A stretch of DNA of 7,362 nucleotides from Candidatus Bipolaricaulota bacterium (GCA_023512665.1 JAILZC010000037.1:1-7362), one strand, 5' to 3'. Positions 1-5,473 are shown, counted from the first letter of the stretch. The notes: a model not told the origin generated them from the sequence alone. Numbers and translations: made by a program.

Positions 1-201
1 CTCAAAGAGCACCTAGAAGCCCTCAAGATTGGGAGAATTCTCGGCCCGGCGCGAGCCCTGCCCTATCGGCTGCGCGGGCGCTATCGCTGGCAGATCGTGC
101 TCAAGAGCACCGACGAAGCTGCGCAGAGGGCCGTTTGGACAGCCATCACAGAGCTGAAGCTGGCCGACTCAGTGACGGTGAACGTTGACCCTCAGCTCTG
201 A
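1..201 (+). CDS. priA: PriA primosomal helicase, C-terminal end (5' part lies outside the window)
   Basis: The open frame enters at base 1 and ends at TGA 199-201, leaving 66 residues. The visible tail has the pattern of the PriA C-terminal domain: an 'ILGPARALPYRLRGRYRWQIVLKS' type segment (residues about 13-36, with GPA, LRGRYRW and the hydrophobic strand as key parts), then a helix, and a 'VTVNVDPQL' end matching the family's 'vDvdP' close. PriA is the 3'-to-5' helicase that recognises stalled forks and reloads DnaB. This last domain packs against the helicase core and helps bind forked DNA. Its last 56 bases are overlapped on the other strand by the end of rseC, so any terminator must lie inside rseC. 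The identification rests on a short fragment and on recalled family pattern, but the GRYRWQ and VDP landmarks are characteristic. Confidence 0.82.
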   Translation, partial: LKEHLEALKIGRILGPARALPYRLRGRYRWQIVLKSTDEAAQRAVWTAITELKLADSVTVNVDPQL

Positions 202-688
202 AGAGAATTTTCGTCGCTATGGGGGTGAACTCGGCGCGCTCGCGCAGCTTCGTGTAGAGCGCCGCGAACCCAAAGCTCAGCATCATCAAGCTCAAACCGA
301 AAGCGACTTGGGTGAGAATGACCGCGTCCCCGGTCAAGCCCCAGCGCGTGGAGCTCCACCACCCGCCGAGTACAATCCCTAAGACAAACATGATCGCCGG
401 GATGAGATAGAGCAACGCCGACGCTTTCACAACAGAAGCGTTCGATTTGAGCTGGAGCACGACGCGATCTCCGGGGATTGCCCCGACTTCATTGAGCGCC
501 TCGATCTCCATGACGGAAGACTGCCGGAAGAGGCTGCCCAAGACTCCCCGGCGCTGCTCTACCTCTTCGGGGGAGCACGCGGTGCTCAGCACACAGGTGC
601 AGTTCTCGCACGTCCCGGAACGATAGACTCGAACGCGCACACGATCAGCAGTTTGATCGACAACAATTCCTTCAGCAGTATCTCTCAT
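146..688 (-). CDS. rseC: RseC/MucC-family membrane protein with N-terminal cysteine cluster
   Basis: This 180-residue protein matches the RseC family by layout. It has a short N-terminal beta domain (residues 1-80) with cysteines C27, C30, C32 and C38, a 'PGDRV' turn at 72-76, and two hydrophobic membrane segments at about 87-110 and 122-146 with a Leu-Tyr-Leu-Ile-Pro start typical of the family. In proteobacteria RseC acts in sigmaE envelope-stress control and, as RsxC-associated SoxR-reducing factor, in redox signalling. Which role applies here cannot be told, because no rseA, rseB or rnf genes are visible. The ATG at 686-688 is preceded by GAGG (697-700, minus strand) with good spacing and by a strong promoter, which supports this start. 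The gene stands alone on its strand and its 3' end overlaps priA by 56 bases. Confidence 0.75.
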   Translation of the reverse strand: MRDTAEGIVVDQTADRVRVRVYRSGTCENCTCVLSTACSPEEVEQRRGVLGSLFRQSSVMEIEALNEVGAIPGDRVVLQLKSNASVVKASALLYLIPAIMFVLGIVLGGWWSSTRWGLTGDAVILTQVAFGLSLMMLSFGFAALYTKLRERAEFTPIATKILFRAEGQRSPSLSRPASAL

Positions 689-706
689 ACTCTCGACCTC
701 GCTAAA

Positions 707-735
707 AGTATACTAAAATAGTCCGAGTTTTACAA
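707..735 (-). promoter_or_regulatory. Promoter of rseC
   Basis: On the minus strand TTGTAA (735-730) is followed by a 17-base spacer and TATACT (712-707). The predicted transcript begins near 700, giving a leader of only about 12 bases that starts with the GAGG ribosome site. An 8-base palindrome AGTATACT (707-714) covers the -10 element and could be part of an operator, although it is short. Confidence 0.65.
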
Positions 736-767
736 GGGAGCTATTTTCGTTGCCCAGAAAATGTTGC

Positions 768-773
768 TATAAT
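768..773 (+). promoter_or_regulatory. Extended -10 promoter of the iscA-lemA-htpX operon
   Basis: TATAAT at 768-773 is preceded by TGC (765-767), forming a TGnTATAAT extended -10 element. No good -35 is seen: the bases at the 17-base distance (745-750) read TTTCGT, which is consistent with an extended -10 promoter. The start point would be near 780, giving a leader of about 27 bases that holds the AAGGAG site at 791-796. It is back to back with the rseC promoter in the same AT-rich spacer. Confidence 0.65.
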
Positions 774-806
774 AAAGCCATCATTACACGAAGGAGTGGT
801 TGAGCC

Positions 807-1127
807 ATGTTCACGGTGACAGAGAGGGCCGCACAAGAGCTCTATCGGTTCTTGCAGAGCGAAGGGAAGGCAGATCACGCGCTGCGCGTGGTCGCTCAGG
901 CAGGCGGGTGTAGCTGTTGCGGCCCGGCCTACGGGCTCTTCTTGGAGAAGGAGATGACCCCCGGAGATGTCGTGGTGCAAGCCGGCCAGATCAAAATCTT
1001 CCTCGATCAGATGAGCAGCGAGCTTCTGTCCGAAGCCAAGCTCGACTTCATGGACGGCCCTGAGCAGGGCTTCTTTATAGATAACCCCAAGGCCCAACCT
1101 CAGGGGGATTGCGGCTGCACGCACTAA
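807..1127 (+). CDS. HesB/IscA-family iron-sulfur protein with extra cysteines
   Basis: This 106-residue protein follows the A-type iron-sulfur carrier plan. It has an N-terminal helix beginning 'FTVTERAAQEL', the GGC loop (C35), the 'G-F-F-I-D-N-P' strand at 88-94 and a C-terminal C-G-C (C102, C104). Family members receive and deliver iron or Fe-S clusters to client enzymes through these three cysteines. The loop is unusual: after GGCS the usual Gly-x-x-Tyr is replaced by Cys-Cys-Gly-Pro-Ala-Tyr, adding C37 and C38 and lengthening the loop by about two residues. The tail ends CGC-Thr-His rather than CGCG-x-S-F. The ATG is set by AAGGAG at 791-796. lemA starts 21 bases after the stop, so the two are probably cotranscribed. 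I leave the symbol empty because IscA, ErpA, SufA and the looser HesB-like group cannot be separated by eye. Confidence 0.8.
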   Translation: MFTVTERAAQELYRFLQSEGKADHALRVVAQAGGCSCCGPAYGLFLEKEMTPGDVVVQAGQIKIFLDQMSSELLSEAKLDFMDGPEQGFFIDNPKAQPQGDCGCTH

Positions 1128-1148
1128 GAGCGCACGAGAAGGAGCATC

Positions 1149-1706
1149 ATGGGAACACTCATTGCGCTGGGCGTCGTCGCCCTATTGATTCTCTTAGTGA
1201 TCGGGCTGTATAACAGCTTGGTCACGGCACGCAATCGCGTGGAGAACGCGTGGTCTCAGATAGATGTGCAACTCAAGCGCCGGCATGATCTCATCCCCAA
1301 CTTAGTAGAAGTCTGCAAGGGCTATATGAAGTACGAGCAGAGCGTCTTGGAGGGCGTGACCAAGGCCCGCCAACAAGCTGTGCAGATTGTTGGTGGTAGT
1401 GTGCAAGACCGCGCTCAAGCTGAGAATATTCTCACGAGCGCGTTGCGCCAGCTCTTCGCCGTCGCGGAGAACTACCCCGAACTCAAGGCCAACCAAAATA
1501 TGCTCGCCCTCCAAGAAGAACTGAAAGCCACGGAGAACCGCATCGCGTTCGCGCGCCAGCACTATAACGACTCCGTGATGAGCTATAACACGCAGATTCA
1601 GCAGTTCCCCGCGAATCTCTTGGCGAGCAGTTTCGGGTTTCAGCCCAAAGCGTTCTTCGAGTTGACCGACCCGACCCAGCGCGAGCCGGTCAAAGTGCAG
1701 TTTTAG
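1149..1706 (+). CDS. lemA: LemA-family membrane-anchored coiled-coil protein
   Basis: The 185-residue product is a typical LemA protein in length and order. A single N-terminal membrane segment (about residues 4-24) is followed by the signature 'YNSLVTARNRVENAWSQIDV' stretch (about 21-40) and 'QLKRRHDLIPNLVE' (about 41-54). Long helices then run to a 'YNDSVMSYNTQIQQFPANLLA' type segment and the 'GFQPKAFFEL' end (about 164-173). LemA proteins sit in the cytoplasmic membrane with a helical bundle outside. Their biochemical role is unsettled, but they recur beside HtpX, as here. AAGGAG at 1139-1144 fixes the ATG. htpX begins 6 bases after the stop, implying cotranscription and probably coupled translation. 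Confidence 0.93.
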   Translation: MGTLIALGVVALLILLVIGLYNSLVTARNRVENAWSQIDVQLKRRHDLIPNLVEVCKGYMKYEQSVLEGVTKARQQAVQIVGGSVQDRAQAENILTSALRQLFAVAENYPELKANQNMLALQEELKATENRIAFARQHYNDSVMSYNTQIQQFPANLLASSFGFQPKAFFELTDPTQREPVKVQF

Positions 1707-1712
1707 CCAAAG

Positions 1713-2615
1713 ATGTACGACGCCATTGCAGCCAATCGTCGCAACACGTTCTTCTTGATAGCTGCGATGGTCGCCGTCTTGATGCTCATCGGCTATGCGT
1801 TCGGTGTATATTTTGGTCTGGGTGAAGGCGGGCTGATCATCGCTGCTGTTGTTGCGGTGCTGTGGATCGGCATCAGCTACTTTCACGGCGACAGTATTTT
1901 GCTTGCGGCCAGCCGCGCCCATGAGATTCAAAAAGCCGATCACCCCCAGCTCTTCAATGTCGTTGAAGAGTTGACTATCGCCGCGGGCCTGCCCATGCCT
2001 AAAATCTATATCATCGAAGATTTGGCCCCCAATGCGTTTGCGACGGGGCGAGACCCCCACAACGCCTCGGTCGCTATCACACGGGGGCTTTTAGAGAAAC
2101 TCAATCGGGAAGAACTTCAGGGCGTGATGGCCCATGAGCTCTCCCATATTCAGAATCAAGATATTCTCTATGCGACGCTGATCGGGGCCATCGCCGGGGC
2201 GATCATTCTGATCTCCGATGTCTTCTTGCGCTCATTGCGCTTCAGCGCGGGCAAACGCAGCAGTCGCAGCAGCAAGGGCAAGGGCGGCGGGGGCGTAGCA
2301 CTGATCGTGCTCGTGGGGATGATCTTAGCTATGCTCGCGCCGGTGATCGCGCGGCTCTTGCAGTTGGCGGTCTCGCGCCAGCGCGAGTATCTCGCCGACG
2401 CCTCGGCAGCCCTCATGACACGCTACCCCGAAGGGCTCGCGTCAGCGTTAGAAAAGATCGCGCGCGACCCCGACCCCTTAGAGGTCGCCAGTCGCGCGAC
2501 ACAACATCTCTATATTGTCAACCCGTTCGAGAAAGACCGCTGGAGCTTGGACTCGCTCTGGTCTACCCATCCCCCATTGGAAGAGCGCATCACGCGCCTG
2601 CGCGCCATGCGCTGA
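1713..2615 (+). CDS. htpX: HtpX zinc metalloprotease of the inner membrane (M48 family)
   Basis: This 300-residue protein matches HtpX throughout. The N-terminus 'MYDAIAANRRNTFFLI' leads into two membrane segments (about 12-33 and 38-57). The M48 zinc site is HELSH at 141-145, with the third ligand Glu225 in 'REYLADA', close to the E. coli HtpX positions. Two further hydrophobic segments lie at about 153-172 and 194-216, separated by a Ser/Lys/Gly-rich loop (about 176-194). The ending 'STHPPLEERITRL' is standard. HtpX degrades misfolded membrane proteins, overlapping with FtsH. There is no clear ribosome site in the 6-base gap after lemA, so translation is probably coupled. The last nine codons form a strong hairpin (2585-2612) just before the stop, and the sigma gene ends 9 bases further on the opposite strand. 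Confidence 0.95.
   Translation: MYDAIAANRRNTFFLIAAMVAVLMLIGYAFGVYFGLGEGGLIIAAVVAVLWIGISYFHGDSILLAASRAHEIQKADHPQLFNVVEELTIAAGLPMPKIYIIEDLAPNAFATGRDPHNASVAITRGLLEKLNREELQGVMAHELSHIQNQDILYATLIGAIAGAIILISDVFLRSLRFSAGKRSSRSSKGKGGGGVALIVLVGMILAMLAPVIARLLQLAVSRQREYLADASAALMTRYPEGLASALEKIARDPDPLEVASRATQHLYIVNPFEKDRWSLDSLWSTHPPLEERITRLRAMR
2585..2612. terminator. GC-rich hairpin between the convergent htpX and sigma genes
   Basis: GCGCAT (2585-2590) pairs with ATGCGC (2607-2612), and CGCG (2593-2596) pairs with CGCG (2601-2604) around a CCTG loop, with one 2x2 internal loop. It lies inside the end of htpX and starts 12 bases after the sigma stop, so it is placed to act on both transcripts. Neither side has a good T-run, so an intrinsic terminator is not proven and the coding sequence alone could explain it. 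Confidence 0.35.
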
Positions 2616-2624
2616 CTGCGTCGG

Positions 2625-3608
2625 CTAATTCATGTGGATTTCGCTCTCTTGGATGAGGTTCTCGAACGAGACGAGTTTTTGGCGCAGCTTCATGCCCTTT
2701 AATCTCTCTAGGGCTTCTTTCTCGATCTGGCGGATTCTCTCGCGGCTCAGCCCAAAAACCTTCCCGACCTCCTCGAGGGTGAGCGGTTGCTGGCCGCTCA
2801 GCCCGAAGCGCAGGTCTAAGACTTTGCGCTCGCGCTCGCTCAGCTCTGAGATAGCTCGGCGCAGCTCCTCGCGCTGAATGTCAGAAAATGCTTCTTGTAA
2901 TGGGGAGGCCTTCGTCCGCCCGATGAAGTCGCCGAGCACCGAGCCTTCTTCCTCGTCGCCGATAGGCTCCTCGAACGAGCGCGTGTACGGGCTGATCTTC
3001 TTGACGCGCTCGACCTCCTCGGCGGGCACACCGAGCATCTTGGAGAGGTCTTGGATGCTGGGCGTCTCCCCGTTCTCTTGGACGTACTCCTCTTCGGCCT
3101 TGTAGATGCGGCGCATCAGTTCGAGCACATGGGTGGGGATGCGAATCGTCCGGGCTTTATCGGCAATGGCGCGGCTGATCGCCTGGCGAATCCACCACGT
3201 CGCGTAGGTGCTGAACTTATAGCCCTTGCGATAGTCGAATTTCTCAATCGCTTTCATTAAGCCAATATTGCCCTCTTGGATCAAATCCAACAGAGAGAGC
3301 CCACTGCCCTGGTGCTTCTTGGCGATGGAGACGACCAAACGCAAGTTGGCCAGCGCCAGCTGCTCGCGGGCCTTCTTATCGCCGCGCGCGACGCGCTTGG
3401 CCAGCTTCACTTCCTCCTCGCGGGTCAAGAGCGGGACCTTCCCGATCTCTTGTAAATAGAGCTTGACGAGGTCTTCGGAGAGGTCGCCTTCCCCAGGGCT
3501 CTCCTCGGCGGGGAGCTCCGGTTCCAGCTCCTCCTCGAACTCCTCTTCCAGCTCCTCTTCATTGGCCATCTCGAAGATCTCCGTTTCCTCTTCCGTGTGC
3601 ATGGGCAT
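2625..3608 (-). CDS. Sigma-70 family RNA polymerase sigma factor, RpoD/SigA type (group 1 or group 2)
   Basis: The 327-residue product has a very acidic N-terminus (about residues 5-48, mostly Glu) in place of a classical region 1.1. The full sigma-70 core follows: region 1.2 '[13 protein letters not shown]' (about 50-62), region 2.1-2.4 including '[18 protein letters not shown]' and '[20 protein letters not shown]' (about 108-151), region 3 with 'GSVLGDFI', and region 4.2 '[26 protein letters not shown]' split over about 278-303. Region 2.4 predicts recognition of a TATAAT -10, which fits the promoters in this window. The tail reads '[16 protein letters not shown]' and lacks the HPSRS-type motif usual after region 4.2 in primary sigmas, so a group 2 factor remains possible. 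Three starts are near: GTG 3611, ATG 3608 and ATG 3602. AAGGAG (3620-3615) is 6 bases from ATG 3608 and only 3 from the GTG, so I choose 3608. Confidence 0.9.
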   Translation of the reverse strand: MPMHTEEETEIFEMANEEELEEEFEEELEPELPAEESPGEGDLSEDLVKLYLQEIGKVPLLTREEEVKLAKRVARGDKKAREQLALANLRLVVSIAKKHQGSGLSLLDLIQEGNIGLMKAIEKFDYRKGYKFSTYATWWIRQAISRAIADKARTIRIPTHVLELMRRIYKAEEEYVQENGETPSIQDLSKMLGVPAEEVERVKKISPYTRSFEEPIGDEEEGSVLGDFIGRTKASPLQEAFSDIQREELRRAISELSERERKVLDLRFGLSGQQPLTLEEVGKVFGLSRERIRQIEKEALERLKGMKLRQKLVSFENLIQESEIHMN

Positions 3609-3614
3609 CACAAA

Positions 3615-3620
3615 CTCCTT
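3615..3620 (-). promoter_or_regulatory. Ribosome-binding site deciding the sigma start
   Basis: On the minus strand AAGGAG lies 3 bases before GTG (3611), 6 before ATG (3608) and 12 before ATG (3602). The 6-base spacing favours ATG 3608; the GTG is too close to be the likely start. Confidence 0.6.
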
Positions 3621-3648
3621 CGCCTTCTATTCTAATCGGGATTCTTGG

Positions 3649-3685
3649 GGTTTCCACACAAAGAAACCTCTGGCTTGACCAGAGG
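3649..3685 (-). promoter_or_regulatory. Attenuator-like hairpins in the sigma gene leader
   Basis: Reading the minus strand, CCTCTGG (3685-3679) and CCAGAGG (3673-3667) form a perfect 7-base-pair stem with a 5-base loop, followed at once by TTTCTTT (3666-3660), which is the layout of an intrinsic terminator. An alternative stem, GGTTTC (3668-3663) with GAAACC (3654-3649), shares the two G of the first stem's 3' arm and covers most of the T-run, so the two folds compete. They lie about 30-70 bases into the predicted transcript and well before the ribosome site. Regulation by premature termination is an inference. Confidence 0.45.
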
Positions 3686-3724
3686 GTGCTGGGACACCAA
3701 AGAACTCCTGCGCACGCTAGTGTT

Positions 3725-3753
3725 ATTATAGCTTCCTTGGTCGCTGTTGTCAA
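3725..3753 (-). promoter_or_regulatory. Exact-consensus sigma70 promoter of the sigma gene
   Basis: On the minus strand TTGACA (3753-3748), a 17-base spacer and TATAAT (3730-3725) match the textbook consensus at all twelve positions. The predicted start is near 3718, giving a leader of about 110 bases before ATG 3608. The next gene on this strand is the sigma gene, so it very probably drives it, unless transcription stops at the hairpin near 3667. Confidence 0.85.
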
Positions 3754-3770
3754 GAGCAGCTCAGGGTTTT

Positions 3771-3887
3771 GGGCACTCCGTGCGCCTTTGGAATCGCTCA
3801 GGGCCGGGAGGTGCTCGCTGCCAGCACCAACCGAAGGGCAGAGTCCCCTTGGGGAAGAGACAGGGCTCCTTGCCGTCGCTCTGGCGA
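3771..3887. other. Hairpin-rich non-coding segment between the sigma and ddl promoters
   Basis: This part of the roughly 300-base gap holds no convincing gene. Four inverted repeats follow one another: GGGCAC/GTGC(G)CC at 3771-3786, GGTGCT/AGCACC with a 7-base loop at 3810-3828, a longer imperfect stem joining 3837-3847 to 3863-3874 (GGCA-GAG-CCC with GGG-CTC-TGCC), and TCGC/GCGA at 3876-3887. If transcribed rightward it would be a structured leader for ddl or a separate small RNA. I do not recognise a 4.5S, tmRNA, RNase P or known riboswitch pattern. Strand and function are unknown. Confidence 0.3.
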
Positions 3888-3898
3888 GGCTCTATGCT
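3870..3898 (+). promoter_or_regulatory. Promoter of ddl at leaderless distance
   Basis: TTGCCG (3870-3875), a 17-base spacer and TATGCT (3893-3898) each match consensus at four of six positions. The predicted start is at about 3905-3907, i.e. at or two bases before the ddl ATG (3907). Confidence 0.45.
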
Positions 3899-3906
3899 GA
3901 TAGCTA

Positions 3907-4872
3907 ATGAATGTAAAGCGCAAGCGGATCGGCGTGCTGATGGGGGGGCTTTCGCCGGAGCGCGAGGTCTCACTCAGAAGCGGGCAAAACGTCTACAAAG
4001 CATTGGTACGGCTGGGCTACCGCGCTCAGGCGATTATCCTCGACCATCCCGACCAGATCGTCCCTGCGCTCTCCGAGATAGATATCGCGTTTCTCTGCCT
4101 GCATGGCGGCATCGGTGAGGACGGGACTCTGCAAGCCCTTTTAGAAATCTTAGAGATTCCCTATGTGGGATCGGGGGTCTTGGCGTGCGCGTTGGCTATG
4201 AATAAACCGCAAGCCAAACGGATCTTCGTGAGCCAGAAACTGCCTACAGCTCCCTGGATCGAGCACCACGAAGGGCTGTGGCCCGACTGGCAGGAGCGCG
4301 TTGCTGCACAGATCGGCTTCCCCTGCGTCGTCAAGCCCGTGCGCGAGGGCTCCAGCGTGGGCGTGCGCATCGTGCACTCTCCCGAAGAACTCATCCCTGC
4401 GTGCCAAGCGACTCACTCGGAGTTCGGGGCTTTCTTTGTCGAGAAATTCATCCCTGGGAAAGAGATCACAGCGGGGATATTACGCATAGACGGCGACGAC
4501 CGCGCGCTCCCGCTTATAGAGCTTCGGCCCCATCGCGAGTTTTATGACTATATCGCGAAATACACTCCCGGAGAGTGCGAGTTTATCATCCCCGCCGAGC
4601 TGGACGCCGAGACGACCTCTCGCGTCCAGCGGCTCGCCTTGCAAGCCCACACCGTGCTGGGGTGCTTTGGGTTCTCGCGGGTAGACCTGCGCGTCACTCC
4701 GCAGAATGAGCCCTATCTGTTAGAAGTGAACACCCTGCCGGGGATGACCAACACGAGCGATCTTCCAAAAGCCGCGGCGGCGATGGGCATAGGATTCGAC
4801 GAGCTGGTCGAGCGCATGCTCCTGACAGCCCTGGAAAAGCAGTCAGCGCCCAGCGCTCAGCTTGTCGGCTGA
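3907..4872 (+). CDS. ddl: D-alanine--D-alanine ligase
   Basis: This 321-residue ATP-grasp enzyme joins two D-alanines for peptidoglycan precursor synthesis in the cytoplasm. Diagnostic segments are in order: 'GGLSPEREVSLRSG' (13-26, Glu18 equivalent to E. coli DdlB Glu15), 'LHGGIGEDG' (65-73), 'MNK' (98-100), 'KPVREGSSVGV' (143-153), 'VEKFIPGKEIT' (178-188), omega loop 'FYDYIAKYTPG' (212-222) and 'EVNTLPGMT' (273-281). Metal ligands Asp260, Glu273 and Asn275 are present. Tyr219 corresponds to the DdlB Tyr216 that marks dipeptide activity, so a D-Ala-D-Lac ligase is unlikely. The start is forced: an in-frame TAG (3901-3903) lies 3 bases upstream and no ATG or GTG suits before the conserved strand. 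No ribosome site is seen at a usual distance (nearest GAGG at 3886-3889). The last 30 bases overlap the DUF501 gene. Confidence 0.95.
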   Translation: MNVKRKRIGVLMGGLSPEREVSLRSGQNVYKALVRLGYRAQAIILDHPDQIVPALSEIDIAFLCLHGGIGEDGTLQALLEILEIPYVGSGVLACALAMNKPQAKRIFVSQKLPTAPWIEHHEGLWPDWQERVAAQIGFPCVVKPVREGSSVGVRIVHSPEELIPACQATHSEFGAFFVEKFIPGKEITAGILRIDGDDRALPLIELRPHREFYDYIAKYTPGECEFIIPAELDAETTSRVQRLALQAHTVLGCFGFSRVDLRVTPQNEPYLLEVNTLPGMTNTSDLPKAAAAMGIGFDELVERMLLTALEKQSAPSAQLVG

Positions 4873-5388
4873 GAGCGCACAGCGTATTTCGTCTGGGGGG
4901 CACCAGACAAACTGAAAACGCTCTTCGAGCCAGCGCCCTAGCACGCTCCCCCGCGCCAGATGATGGGCGTACTGAGCATGAAGGCACTTCACGGTGCGAA
5001 GATCAGCAATCCCGGCGATCCCGCGATCCCGGAGCACCTCCAGCCAACCGCGCTCTTCTAAGAGCTTTTTCTCTTGGGGGCTGAGCAGCGAGAGACGCTC
5101 TTGGGCATAGCGCCGATGGTCTTCACAATAGAGTCTTTGAAGTTCTGGGTCACGGGCGATCTCGTCTTCGAGGGTCTTAATGACGCCTCGCTCTTCTAAT
5201 CGAGAGAGTTGCTCGCGCAGGATGGGGCAGGTCAGCCAGAAGAGCGTGGGAAATGGCTCTTCGTTATCTAATAATGGTGCGACGCGGATGACTGCGGGAT
5301 ACCCCCAGGGGCAGCGCACTTCGATATTGACGAAGCCGCGCGGGGGCCGGCCAAGCTGCTTCTCGATGACACAAAGATCGTTGGGCAC
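4843..5388 (-). CDS. DUF501 family protein of unknown function
   Basis: The 181-residue protein carries the DUF501 signature: 'LGRPPRG' (12-18), 'RCPWGYPAVI' (25-34), 'PFPTLFWLTCP' (45-55), a helical middle rich in Glu/Arg (56-120), and 'GIAG' (123-126) leading to 'VKCLHAQYAHHLA' (133-145). The invariant-looking Cys26, Cys54, Cys135, His137 and His142/143 could form a metal or redox site, but no function is established that I know of. In many genomes such genes sit near enolase, septum or Ppx genes; here the neighbours are ddl and an unrelated small gene. The only possible start is GTG 5388, because an in-frame TGA lies 12 bases upstream and no other start codon precedes the LGRPPRG motif. 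No ribosome site is visible. Its end overlaps ddl by 30 bases. Confidence 0.88.
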   Translation of the reverse strand: MPNDLCVIEKQLGRPPRGFVNIEVRCPWGYPAVIRVAPLLDNEEPFPTLFWLTCPILREQLSRLEERGVIKTLEDEIARDPELQRLYCEDHRRYAQERLSLLSPQEKKLLEERGWLEVLRDRGIAGIADLRTVKCLHAQYAHHLARGSVLGRWLEERFQFVWCPPDEIRCALSADKLSAGR

Positions 5389-5394
5389 TCGTGT

Positions 5395-5423
5395 AGGGTA
5401 TCAGAGCATCTCTGCTGGTGCAA
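5395..5423 (-). promoter_or_regulatory. Possible leaderless promoter of the DUF501 gene
   Basis: On the minus strand TTGCAC (5423-5418), a 17-base spacer and TACCCT (5400-5395) preceded by TGA suggest a weak extended -10 promoter. Six bases separate it from the GTG, so transcription would begin at the start codon itself. Only three of six bases match in each box, so this call leans on spacing and on the lack of any ribosome site. Confidence 0.3.
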
Positions 5424-5444
5424 CTGTTATCGTTTCCTATAAGC

Positions 5445-5473
5445 TTGACCAACTCCCCCTTGGGACATATAAT
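5445..5473 (+). promoter_or_regulatory. Near-consensus promoter of the small gene at 5486
   Basis: TTGACC (5445-5450), a 17-base spacer and TATAAT (5468-5473) match consensus at eleven of twelve positions. The start would fall near 5480, only about six bases before ATG 5486 and after ATG 5477. It also shows that the open frame extending leftward to 5180 is chance antisense of the DUF501 gene. Confidence 0.75.

Noticed and set aside
741..1124. Minus-strand open frame of 127 codons over iscA
   Set aside because: It is the exact antisense of the iscA reading frame with no recognisable motif, and it would start inside the end of iscA without a ribosome site.
1302..2060. Minus-strand open frame of 252 codons across lemA and htpX
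   Set aside because: Both plus-strand genes have strong family motifs. The antisense frame shows only biased composition expected from complementary codons.
3754..3890. Considered as 4.5S SRP RNA, 6S RNA, RNase P RNA or a known riboswitch
   Set aside because: No GGAAGGAAGCAG-type SRP core, no RNase P landmarks and no recognisable riboswitch core were seen, and the ends do not pair into a 6S-like rod. Only unspecific hairpins remain.
3747..4118. Plus-strand frame running through the ddl start region
   Set aside because: The product is Arg/Pro-rich and shifted relative to ddl, with no motif. The ddl frame carries all conserved ligase residues from 3907 onward.
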